In this document: piece by piece, positions 32,297 to 41,500 of the stretch
How the letters are laid out: each line of letters begins with the position of its first letter
Numbering within the stretch: position 1 is the stretch's first letter
Source of the DNA: Pedobacter chitinilyticus
Lineage (GTDB): Bacteria; Bacteroidota; Bacteroidia; Sphingobacteriales; Sphingobacteriaceae
Assembly (NCBI RefSeq): GCF_003313385.1
Contig: NZ_QMHN01000007.1
Coordinates: 270,998 to 334,997 of the forward strand
DNA length: 64,000 nucleotides
Direction: 5' to 3'
The notes under the pieces: generated by a model
Database searches by the model: none
Told to the model about the DNA's origin: nothing
Seen by the model: only the letters and a program-made list of their open reading frames with translations
Made by a program: the position numbers and the translations under genes

Positions 32297-35200
32297 TTAC
32301 TCTTCCGTTTTCTTGATATTTGGTGGCATCAATTTATACACCACTGGCGTTACAATTCTGGAAAGCAGAGTTGAACTGATTAAGCCTCCAATCATGACAA
32401 TGGCCAAAGGTGAAATCAATGGGTTGCTGGACAAAGCAATAGGTAGTAAACCGCCAATTGCGGTTAAAGAAGTAAGGATGATTGGCAAGAAACGCACCTC
32501 CCCCGCTTCTTCAATGGCTTCGTTTAATGGCTTTCCTTCTGCACGTAACTGATTGGTAAAATCAACCAATAGAATGGTGTTTTTCACCTCAATACCTGCC
32601 AGTGCTACAATACCGATGGTAGCCACAAATGAAAGTGAATTTCCAGTAACCATCAACGCAAGTACAGCCCCTACTATTCCCAAGGGGATTACTGACAATA
32701 CGATTAGCGTACTTTTAAAGGTTTTAAATTCCAATACTAACACCGCAATAAACATGAACAGGGTAACCAAAATAATGCTGCCAAAACCACCGAAGGACTG
32801 GTTACGACTTTCGACCTCGCCGCCCATTTCAAAATGATAGCCTTCGGGCAGTTTCATCTTTTTCATCTGGGCCTCCACATCTTTAATCACCTTATCATTT
32901 AAATAACCTTTTTGCACAAATGAATTCACCGAAATGGTGCGCACCTTGTTTTGATGGTTAATGCTTAATGCCGAAGTTTCGAGTTTTAAATTTGCCAATT
33001 GCGCTAATGGGATGGCCGTTCCCTGTACGTTATTGACGTAAAGGTTATCAAAAACACCCAAGTTTGGTTCCGATGAATATTTGGTGGTGAGCAAAATGCT
33101 ATAATCGTCGCCACTTGATTTTGGATTTAAGTATTTACCTACTTCAAAACCTGCAATGGCCATCCTTACGGTGCGGTCAATATTCACCATCGGCACACCC
33201 AAAGCCAAGGCTTTTTCTTTATTGATGTCTACCTTGATGTCAGATTTTAAATTCTTCAATGGGTTGTTGGTATAGATGGTGCCTTCGGTTTTAAGCAATA
33301 AATTCTCCACCTTTCCAGCCAATCGCCGCAAGGTATCCAGGTTTTCACCAAACACTCGCACTTCTACTGGCGAAATAATCGGTTGGCCCTGTTCAAAATC
33401 TTTCACTTCTACCTTAGCTCCTAAATACGGCGACCACTTAGCTCTCAATTTTTCTATAAGTGCTACTTTTTTATCGGCCCTCACATCGGGATGTAGCAAA
33501 ACAAAAATCTCTGCAAAATCGCTACGCTCGTTGGTTTGCAGCAAATTATAGTAAATCCTTGGATTACCCTTACCAACGTTAGAAGCAAAGTATTTTACTT
33601 CTGGAATATCCTCGATTTCCTTTTCAATTTGTTTAGCAATTGAATCGGTGTATTTCAAGTTCGATTGTAAAGGAGTAGATACCGTAATGATAAATTGTGG
33701 TTTTTCCGATGACGGAAATAGACTGAAACCAATCACAGGAATTAAAGCCAAAGAGCCTAAAAAAATCGCCACACCAACCGCAATCGTTAAATAAGGTCTA
33801 CGCAAAGCTTTATCCAATAATTTAGCATAAGAACCATGGATAATTTTTTGCAGGGTACGCAAAAAGATATTGCCATGTACATCGGCATGTGGTTTTAAAA
33901 GTTTACTCGATAGGAAAGGCACTACGGTTAACGCCACCACCATGGAGGCAATTACCGAACAGATTACCGCTACGGGTAAGCTTCTAATGAATTCGCCCGA
34001 GGCTTCTGGCATGAACATCAATGGCATAAAGGCTATCACCAAGGTGGCAGTACATCCCAATACGGCCAATCCAATTTGCTTGGTGGCCATTAGGGTTGCC
34101 GTAAGCCTGTCGTGGCCATCACGCATCCATCGTTCTATATTTTCTACCACCACAATACTGTCATCAACCAATAGCCCCAAAGAAACAACCAAACCTACAA
34201 TACTCAATTGGTTGAGGCTAAATCCAAGTAGGTTAATCAAGATGATACCAATGGCTAAGGATAAAGGAATAGATACCATAACCACTAACGAAGCACGGGT
34301 ACCCAATGGCAATAAGGTAATGAGCACCAAACAAATGGCAATTCCAAAATCGAAGCCCAAACCACCCAGTCGGGTGTTGACATTATTAGCCTGGTCAAAC
34401 ATCACCTGTAGGTCAATATTGCTAGGCAAGGTCTTTTTGAAGGATTCCAGCACTGGCAAATAAGCTTCTTGGGTTTTAGTAATGTTACTGCCCGCTTTTT
34501 GTGCGGCCACTACAAATACACTTCGGAAACCATTTAAGCGGGTGATGTGCTTCTCTTGGGAATAATCAAAATAAACTTTGGCTACTTCTTTTAAGGTAGT
34601 GTTTTTGCCCGTAGCACTAGCTACAATGGTATTCTTAATTTCGTCTAAACTCTGGTAATTACCGCTGGTTTTAATATTGAAAGATTTATTGCCAGCATCA
34701 ATGCTTCCCCCTGGAATATTGGCCACTTCACTTTGGATGGCATTGGAAACTTGCGTTACAGGAATACGTAGCAGCGCCAGTTTCTCCAAGTCCAAATCTA
34801 CTTTTACCAACTGGTCGGGCAAGCCCATCATCTCCACATTTTTCAGTGAAGGTATTTTTTCAAGATGGTCCTGCAAATCTTCTGCAACACTTTTGAGTTT
34901 ATCGCGGGAGGCATTTTCCGATACCAAGGCAATTTGTAGGATATTTACATCGGAAGGCGTGATCTTTTGCACCTCCATGCTGTAAATTTCCTGTGGCAGG
35001 CTGGGCCTTTCACTGTTCACTTCCCTTACCAGCTCTTGGTATTTATCATCTACATTACCACCATATTTGTACTCAACAATGATAACTGCTAAACCATCCC
35101 TGATATTGGTTTTTATGGTCTTTATATCGTCTAACCCGTAAATACGTTTTTCCAGAGGCTTCACCACCAGTTCCTCCATATCCTTAGGGCTTGCTCCTGG

Positions 35201-35353
35201 ATAAACCACCACCACTGGGAAATTGGGTGGGTTCATGTCAGGATCTTCGGCCCTTGGCATGTTAAAAACGGTAGTAATTCCCAAGGCCATCACCATTAAT
35301 ACCATGATTAAGGTGAACTGATAATTTTTTACTGCATAATCTGAGATTTTCAT
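32297..35353 (-). CDS. RND-family efflux permease
   Basis: 1018 residues, the usual RND length. Membrane helix 1 is at about 12-30 (FTLIMVLMVMALGITTVF), followed by a large periplasmic loop, a six-helix bundle at about 330-550, a second large loop and the last helices at about 845-1000. The proton-relay segment VGLVVSLGLLVDDSIVVVEN carries the paired Asp of helix 4. PRAEDPDMNPPN and YPGASPKDMEELV are typical of the hydrophobe/amphiphile efflux branch rather than the heavy-metal branch. It pumps substrates from the periplasm or membrane through the TolC channel. Last gene of the tetR-tolC-adaptor-RND operon. Confidence 0.95.
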   Translation of the reverse strand: MKISDYAVKNYQFTLIMVLMVMALGITTVFNMPRAEDPDMNPPNFPVVVVYPGASPKDMEELVVKPLEKRIYGLDDIKTIKTNIRDGLAVIIVEYKYGGNVDDKYQELVREVNSERPSLPQEIYSMEVQKITPSDVNILQIALVSENASRDKLKSVAEDLQDHLEKIPSLKNVEMMGLPDQLVKVDLDLEKLALLRIPVTQVSNAIQSEVANIPGGSIDAGNKSFNIKTSGNYQSLDEIKNTIVASATGKNTTLKEVAKVYFDYSQEKHITRLNGFRSVFVVAAQKAGSNITKTQEAYLPVLESFKKTLPSNIDLQVMFDQANNVNTRLGGLGFDFGIAICLVLITLLPLGTRASLVVMVSIPLSLAIGIILINLLGFSLNQLSIVGLVVSLGLLVDDSIVVVENIERWMRDGHDRLTATLMATKQIGLAVLGCTATLVIAFMPLMFMPEASGEFIRSLPVAVICSVIASMVVALTVVPFLSSKLLKPHADVHGNIFLRTLQKIIHGSYAKLLDKALRRPYLTIAVGVAIFLGSLALIPVIGFSLFPSSEKPQFIITVSTPLQSNLKYTDSIAKQIEKEIEDIPEVKYFASNVGKGNPRIYYNLLQTNERSDFAEIFVLLHPDVRADKKVALIEKLRAKWSPYLGAKVEVKDFEQGQPIISPVEVRVFGENLDTLRRLAGKVENLLLKTEGTIYTNNPLKNLKSDIKVDINKEKALALGVPMVNIDRTVRMAIAGFEVGKYLNPKSSGDDYSILLTTKYSSEPNLGVFDNLYVNNVQGTAIPLAQLANLKLETSALSINHQNKVRTISVNSFVQKGYLNDKVIKDVEAQMKKMKLPEGYHFEMGGEVESRNQSFGGFGSIILVTLFMFIAVLVLEFKTFKSTLIVLSVIPLGIVGAVLALMVTGNSLSFVATIGIVALAGIEVKNTILLVDFTNQLRAEGKPLNEAIEEAGEVRFLPIILTSLTAIGGLLPIALSSNPLISPLAIVMIGGLISSTLLSRIVTPVVYKLMPPNIKKTEE

Positions 35354-35385
35354 TTGCTTTCGGTCGATTTTAAGCGTAAAAAATA

Positions 35386-36435
35386 TTATTTAATCACCTT
35401 TATTCTTGAGCCATCGGTAAGGTAGGCGCTGCCAGAAATAATGACAGAACTGGCTTCTTCTAATCCACCTGTAATGACAATTTTATCTTTCTGTACAGCA
35501 CCCAATTGTACCTTCACTTTCTTGGCCACTTGGTTATCACTGGTGACAAATACATAACCTTCATTTTCGCCACCGTCCAACAAGGCATCATAAGGAATCA
35601 CATATGCACTTTGTTTTTTTGATGGATAGATATTGGCTTTACCAAACATCCCCGCAGCCAAACCTTTTACTGGTTCATTTAAGGACAACTCAAGTCCAAA
35701 AGTTCCACTTTGCGGGTCAATGCTTTCTGATTTTCTGCTTACTTTGGCTTGCAAGGTTTTACCGGCCAATGCATCGGCGGTAATCACAGCCCTGTCTCCA
35801 ACTTTTAAGGCCGACCATTGTTTATCGCTTAAGCCAACTTTCAACACCCAATTACCTTCGCTAGCACCATTTATTTGCAACACTGGCGTACCAGGACCTA
35901 CAATTTGACCTTCGTTGGCCAGTTTTCTAAGTACATAACCGCTCACCGTTGCATTGATAGTGGTATAGCTTTCGTTAAACTTGGCCGATTGCAGCTGCTT
36001 TTTTGCAACATCGAGCATTGTTTTGGCATTTTGCAATTGCTCTAAAGTGGCCACACTGTCTTTGTAAAGTTTGTCGGCACGTTCGTAATCACGTAACGCT
36101 TTTTGGTAGGAAAGCTGTACTTGTTGGGCTTGGGAACTAATTTCCGTAGGGTTCACCGTAGCCAGTACTTGTCCTCTGCTTACCTTATCTCCTTCTTTTA
36201 CATAAATGCGATTGATGACGCCGCCGTTTTTAAAAGACAATAATGTTTCATCGTTAGTGGTGAAATAGCCAGAAGTAGCCACCTCTCCATCAGCATTTTC
36301 GGCCAAAAGCGAAATCACTTTTACTGGAATAGTATCTTGTTGAACGATTGCCTTTTCTCTTTTGTCACTTCCTTTGCAGGCAAACAGCATGAGTAAGGCT
36401 AGGCTGAGGCTGATTTGTGTAATATTTGATTTCAT
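35386..36435 (-). CDS. RND efflux periplasmic adaptor lipoprotein
   Basis: 349 residues with a lipoprotein signal: LLMLFAC places the acylated Cys at about residue 20. Lipoyl-like halves flank a helical hairpin: TLLSFKNGGVINRIYVKEGD (about 64-83), coil about 100-155, INATVSGYVLRKLANEGQIV (about 160-180). The beta-barrel domain has GLAAGMFGKANIYP. These features make it the membrane-fusion protein of an RND pump. It begins 3 bp after the tolC stop and ends 32 bp before the permease start, so the three efflux genes are one operon. Confidence 0.93.
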   Translation of the reverse strand: MKSNITQISLSLALLMLFACKGSDKREKAIVQQDTIPVKVISLLAENADGEVATSGYFTTNDETLLSFKNGGVINRIYVKEGDKVSRGQVLATVNPTEISSQAQQVQLSYQKALRDYERADKLYKDSVATLEQLQNAKTMLDVAKKQLQSAKFNESYTTINATVSGYVLRKLANEGQIVGPGTPVLQINGASEGNWVLKVGLSDKQWSALKVGDRAVITADALAGKTLQAKVSRKSESIDPQSGTFGLELSLNEPVKGLAAGMFGKANIYPSKKQSAYVIPYDALLDGGENEGYVFVTSDNQVAKKVKVQLGAVQKDKIVITGGLEEASSVIISGSAYLTDGSRIKVIK

Positions 36436-36438
36436 AAT

Positions 36439-37788
36439 TTAGTTTAGCGTATAGGATGCTGTTTCTCGTTCAATATTGGCCATGGCCATCAGCACCTTGT
36501 ATAAATTAATGTTGACTAGTATTTGTGCCGAAGTGTATTGGTTTCGTGCATCAATGGTTTCTACAAAAGAATTGGCTCCTGCCAAATAACCTCTTTCTAT
36601 TAAGCGCAAATAGGTAGAAGCAGCCTCAAATTGTTTTTGGGACGATTGGTAGGTTTGATAGGCTGAGCGTAAATTATTTTGTGCAGTTTTTGCCGATAGA
36701 CTTAATTGTTGTGCTACTAGATTTGCGTTTAGTTCGGCGTTCTTCAAGTCCAAATTGCTCTCTTTAATTCGATTGCTATTTCTATTTCCAGAAAAAATCG
36801 GGATTTCCAATTGTAGACCCAACATATAATATCGGGTATTGGAATTAAACTTAAATCCTTCTGATTGTGTTCCCAAATCCAAAAATGCCCCTAGTCTTGG
36901 CACGGCAAATTGGCCATTCATTTTTCGGACAGTTTTATTAATACTCACCACTTGGTTTAAGGCTTTGAGCTCTTCTCGTTGTCCTGAAATATCCAAGGTA
37001 GCCAACAAACCTTGCACTTTAGCCAAATCATTTTTATCATCTTTTTCTACAATAATTGCATCGTCGGCATTTCTGTTTAAAAGAAAGTTAAAGTATAAGC
37101 GAGCATTATTTACTTTTTGTTCGGCATCAATTAAGGTAGCTCTTACACTTTCTACTTCACTTTGCGAACGAAGTACGTAGGCGGGCAAACCTTTTCCGTT
37201 TTCCAACAGCTTTTGGTTTACGCGAAGTCCTTCGTTAACCAACTGCAAGCCAGATTTATAAACATCAACCGCAGCAAGCGCACTTAAATAGTTGTAATAA
37301 GCGGTTTTCACTTCCTTCACCAAATCACGCTTATAAATTTGCACTTCAAATTCCTTCAAAGTCAATTGCTGCTCGCTAATGCGCTTGTTATTGATAATAT
37401 CAGTGTTGATGATAGGCACGGTAGTACGCACTTTGGCATCGTGAAAGTTCTTGGGCAAGAAATTGATGGTTTGGTTTTCCATTCTTGGAAAATTATTAGC
37501 GCCCGTAATTTGATTTAAAGTGCTATAAATCGGATTGAGCAAATCTCCCAAGGGCAACGGAATGTTACGGCCTCCATCGGCAGTTTGATACCCCGCTTGA
37601 AAAGCCACCGAAGGAAGGAACAAGCCTTTTGCCGCTTTCAAAGCGTACTGCGCTTTTTCCAACGACACGTTCTTTTGCTGTAGCACTATATTATTCTTAA
37701 AGGCGGTATCAATATAAGTCTGGAGTACCTGCGCATTCACTGAGAAAGCAGCAAATACAAGCATCAGCATCAAGCAAATATTTTTCAT
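36439..37788 (-). CDS. TolC-family outer-membrane protein of the RND system
   Basis: 449 residues from the ATG at 37786-37788, which gives a clean signal peptide MKNICLMLMLVFAAFSVNAQ. A second in-frame ATG at 37807-37809 would add seven residues but lies inside the operator. Two OEP repeats follow (about 20-230 and 265-445), with coiled segments such as LTLKEFEVQIYKRDLVKEVK. The C-terminal part ends NIERETASYTLN. As in other RND operons of Bacteroidota, it precedes the adaptor and pump genes. The adaptor starts 3 bp downstream. Confidence 0.92.
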   Translation of the reverse strand: MKNICLMLMLVFAAFSVNAQVLQTYIDTAFKNNIVLQQKNVSLEKAQYALKAAKGLFLPSVAFQAGYQTADGGRNIPLPLGDLLNPIYSTLNQITGANNFPRMENQTINFLPKNFHDAKVRTTVPIINTDIINNKRISEQQLTLKEFEVQIYKRDLVKEVKTAYYNYLSALAAVDVYKSGLQLVNEGLRVNQKLLENGKGLPAYVLRSQSEVESVRATLIDAEQKVNNARLYFNFLLNRNADDAIIVEKDDKNDLAKVQGLLATLDISGQREELKALNQVVSINKTVRKMNGQFAVPRLGAFLDLGTQSEGFKFNSNTRYYMLGLQLEIPIFSGNRNSNRIKESNLDLKNAELNANLVAQQLSLSAKTAQNNLRSAYQTYQSSQKQFEAASTYLRLIERGYLAGANSFVETIDARNQYTSAQILVNINLYKVLMAMANIERETASYTLN

Positions 37789-37792
37789 TTTA

Positions 37793-37807
37793 ATTAACAG
37801 TGTTAAC
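37793..37807. promoter_or_regulatory. TetR operator 2 (ATTAACAGTGTTAAC)
   Basis: The dyad TTAACAGTGTTAA (core 37794-37806) lies between the tetR stop and the tolC start. It matches 14 of 15 positions of the operator in front of tetR. Its location lets the regulator act again at the tolC translation start or at an internal promoter. Confidence 0.7.
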
Positions 37808-37811
37808 ATTA

Positions 37812-38456
37812 TTATTGAATACTTTTCAAGTTTAATACCAAGGTGTCAAAAGCTTTCTCCAAACTAAGTTGCTGTTCTTTTTCTGGAAAGTGGGCATTCA
37901 CCACATGGTCCAAATGTCCTTGCAACTTTAAGGAGCAAATACCATGGATAGTTGCCCAAACATACAAGGACATTGCGTGCAAATCTGCTTGCTTAAAATA
38001 CCCCTTAGCTTTACAATCGGCAACAGTAACCAGCAAGGCCTCAAAAGCCGCCCCACCCTCTTCCCATTCACAGGCATAGTTCTTATTCACAAACTCGATG
38101 GGCTCCCGCATAATGAACATAAGCTCATAAAAATCACGATTTTCCATTGCAAACTCAATATAGCTCTTACCCATAGCCTTCAATCTCTCGAAAGGTTCTT
38201 CTACATTTCTGAGCACCGCAAATTGCGTGGCAAGCATTTTAAACCCTTCTTGGTGCAGGGCATAAATCACATCGCTTTTATCCTGGTAATAGAGGTAAAT
38301 GGTGGTAGGGCTTATGCCAATTTTATCCGCAATTTTTCTAATAGAAATGGAATCATAGCCATGCTTTAGAAACAGCTCTTTGGCCACTTCTAAAATTTTT
38401 CTCCTCAGATCCTCCTTATGTTTGAGGCGCTTGCTTTTTGTATTTGTTTCACTCAT
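37812..38456 (-). CDS. TetR/AcrR-family regulator of the RND efflux operon
   Basis: 214 residues. The N-terminal DNA-binding domain is intact: KILEVAKELFLKHGYDSISI (about 18-38), HTH helices IRKIADKIGISPTTIYLYYQ (about 38-57), then DKSDVIYALH. The C-terminal domain resembles the TetR_C/WHG group (YIEFAMENRDFYELMFIMRE). It would be a dimeric repressor that releases DNA when it binds a drug-like ligand. It is the first gene of the efflux operon. Matching palindromes sit in its own promoter (38472-38486) and after its stop (37793-37807), so it very likely represses itself and the pump. Confidence 0.92.
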   Translation of the reverse strand: MSETNTKSKRLKHKEDLRRKILEVAKELFLKHGYDSISIRKIADKIGISPTTIYLYYQDKSDVIYALHQEGFKMLATQFAVLRNVEEPFERLKAMGKSYIEFAMENRDFYELMFIMREPIEFVNKNYACEWEEGGAAFEALLVTVADCKAKGYFKQADLHAMSLYVWATIHGICSLKLQGHLDHVVNAHFPEKEQQLSLEKAFDTLVLNLKSIQ

Positions 38457-38463
38457 GACGAAG

Positions 38464-38486
38464 CAAATATAATTAACAGTGTTAAT
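38464..38486 (-). promoter_or_regulatory. tetR promoter -7 box with TetR operator 1
   Basis: The minus strand has TATATTTG at 38464-38471, and ATTAACAGTGTTAAT (15 bp, a dyad around the central base) at 38472-38486, just upstream of the -7 box. A bound dimer would cover the promoter. The -7 box ends 7 bp before the ATG, so the leader is very short. Confidence 0.72.
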
Positions 38487-38513
38487 ATTTTAAAATCTCA
38501 AATCATTTTATAT

Positions 38514-38543
38514 AAAAAAAGGAGAAGCTAGGCCCCTCCTTTT
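38514..38543 (-). terminator. Terminator after the beta-helix gene
   Basis: On the minus strand AAAAGGAG and CTCCTTTT pair around GGGCCTAGCTT-like loop sequence, and a T run continues the right arm. It lies 22 bp after the stop codon of the T9SS beta-helix gene. Confidence 0.8.
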
Positions 38544-38565
38544 CATTGTTGCTGTTAATTTTGGA

Positions 38566-41500
38566 TTAGAGTTTCACAATTTTTTTGGACACGTTTCCGC
38601 TATTTTTAATTACTTGTAGGATATAAGAACCTGGACCAACCTCGGCTACATCTAGCTCCATTAACTGAGAACCATCTGCATTTTTCGCCTTCAAAGTTTT
38701 GCCCGTCATGTCGGTAAGTAATAATTTAACATTTTCTTTTGCTGAAGCACCCAAGCTCACATAAAGTTTAGTGGTTACTGGGTTTGGATAAGCCAATACA
38801 GAAAGTTCTTGATCAAAGCCTTTTACAAATCGAGTGAGTTTATCGAAAGTGATCCTCGTGCCATCGACGTCAATTTGTGCCAATCTATAATAAGCAGATT
38901 GTGTGAAGTTCACATCAACTACTTCATAGTTAGACACCGTAGCTGAATTTCCTTTTCCTGTTTTACTATCAATCACGCTAAAGTTTTTACCATCCAAGCT
39001 TTTCTCTATTTCAAACTTGGCATTGTTTTGCTCCGAGCTTGTGGTCCATCTAATTAAGGCACCACTGGCAGAAAGCTTTGCGGTGAAATCTACCAAAGCG
39101 ACAGGCAAAACACCAGGTGTTTTCGCAAAGGTGAATACCCCAAAATCAGTATTTAGGCCTGAAGTGATTGTTCCAGTACCTCCAACTACCGAGAAGCTGT
39201 CGTTCCCAGCACCTACCCAAGTATTCGTACCCGTATTAAATCTCGCCACCACGGCATCCAGCGTCGCAAAACTTGAAAAACCAGACGTAGCAAAATCGTA
39301 GGTGGTTAAGCCCACTTTGGCTTGAGCATTTCCACTCAGTTTATTCACAGTCCAATATTCTTTGTTATGAATGTAACCCAAGGCCACTGGGTCAAAACTA
39401 GCCACATTCACATAAGATACTGGAAAATACTCCAACTCAAAATCTGAAGCAGTACCCACTACACCAGTTAGCGAAATTGCCGTAGAAGCGGTGTTTTTTC
39501 CAATCATCAAGTTTGTGGCCGTGCCGTTAGCCACATTAAGCAATTTAATTTTTCCGTTAATGAAGTTTTGCGGCTTACTCAAATTAAAACTAATGGTTTT
39601 AGCAGCGTCAAGCGTTAGCCCCGCAGCGGCGTTTACCTTACCTTCGGTGACCACAAAGTTACCTGTAGCCTTTACTGGCTGATTAAAAGTTACCGCTTTT
39701 GCCAACGCCCCTAGGTTAACATCTCCAAAAACAATTTCGCTTATGACATTATTATCGATACCGAAAGTGTGTGCATTGGTAAGCGTTCTATTACCCAAAG
39801 TGGCATAAATGGCTGGGTCATTTTTTAACACCACTGTAAATCCATCGGGCACTGTTTTTAAAGCATTGTCTAGGGTAGCCAAGGCTCCAATAAAAGCTTT
39901 TTGCGGCTGAATGTTCACATAACCCGCCAAGCCATTATCCACCCCATCTACAATTTGAGCTTTAACCCCCACCAAGTTATCAAAATTTGTTTCCGTCCCA
40001 CTATGAACGGTTCCAAACATATTATAGGAAGCATCTATATCGCCATTAAATGGAAAGATATTAGTGGTATTTGTTCCATCTTGCGCCACATCATAAAGTG
40101 TCCCATAAGCTGCCGAAGTTCCAGAAGCCGTTCCATCCAAAAAGATGTATGTTCCCAAACTCGCGGCAAATATATTTTTATCCACCTCAGTACCACCAAT
40201 TTTCACATTCGAAACTGGCTTTACCGAAGCAGATCCGTTATGGTTATAGAAACTGATCCCCACACCGCCTGTACCATTAAAGGTATTGCTAGTAATCGAA
40301 AGGTTCTCTGAAGTCACTGGACTTTGCGGACCAGCAGTTCCTTCCTTGCTTGAGAACACAATAGAACTAAAGGCCGTCGCTCCAGTAAATGGCGTTAAGG
40401 TATTATTTTTGATGCTCACATTGTTTGATCGCTGCACAAAGATCCCGATATTGGCATAGTTAGTAATAACATTGTTAGCGACTTCGATATTTGCATTTGC
40501 TGTTCTGCTTCCTTTCACTTCCAACATTCTTACCATCAAGTTTGCCTGTGCCAAACTTGGAATGCCAGCACCAATGTTGTTATTGTTGATTTTATGATTG
40601 CCCACTTTCGCATTTAGCACTGACACCAAACCCACTGGAAGGTCGTTATATGAAAAATCAAAATCATTACCAGCACCATCTCCAATGTTGCCTGCTTGTA
40701 AGCCATACACTGCGATAATATTATTTTTATCAGCAGGTGAACCACCGATAACCCCATACGTATTATACGCATAAATACCTCTTCCAAACAATTCCGGAGC
40801 CAATAAATTAGCATAGGTAACGGTATTACGCACTAGGTTAATCGCATTATTTGGAACACCAACATCATTTCTTCCCAATCTCATGGCATGACTATACCAT
40901 TCGTAACCAGCCACACTTTGTGTTTTGGTTCCTTTAAACACGTTGTCGGAAACTTCTAGGTTATTGAAATTATCTGTGGTAGTGGTAGCGATACCAATAT
41001 AAGTCGGTTCTTGGTTAATTTGGAACTCAAAATTTTGGATTTTCACATTAGGCGCATCAATTTCAATCAGTGCATTTTTTCGATCTCCTGTATTAATCAC
41101 TGGACCGGTGCTACCGTTGATAATTGGTTTAGCTCCCAGATTTAAGTTATTCCCCCTCAAAGTTATTTGCTTATTTACCAACACGGCAGCAGTAAGCGTA
41201 TAAGTGCCTTCTTCCACGTTAATGACATGTCCGTTTTGCGTATCCGTATCGTCAATAGCCTCTTGTAGCGTCGCAAAACCTTCACTTGTATTTACATTTC
41301 TTATCGGAAGGTTCAAAATCACTTCTCCCAAACCTGGTACGTCATCTATATCATGAATTTTTGCTTTCACAATTGAAAATGTAGCCAAAGTTCTGTCTGT
41401 TCTGGTATCATAAGTCCCATACACGTTCTTCTCCGCAACGATATTGGAAGAGAAAGGTAAAATGTTGGTAACCGCAGCTGAATTATAATATTGGGAAGAC

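Noticed and set aside
33870..34463. Long open frame antisense to the RND permease gene
   Set aside because: It mirrors the codon pattern of the permease, has no start signal and no family resemblance. Several similar antisense frames occur over other long genes (for example 17530-18009, 9519-9935 and 23275-23640).
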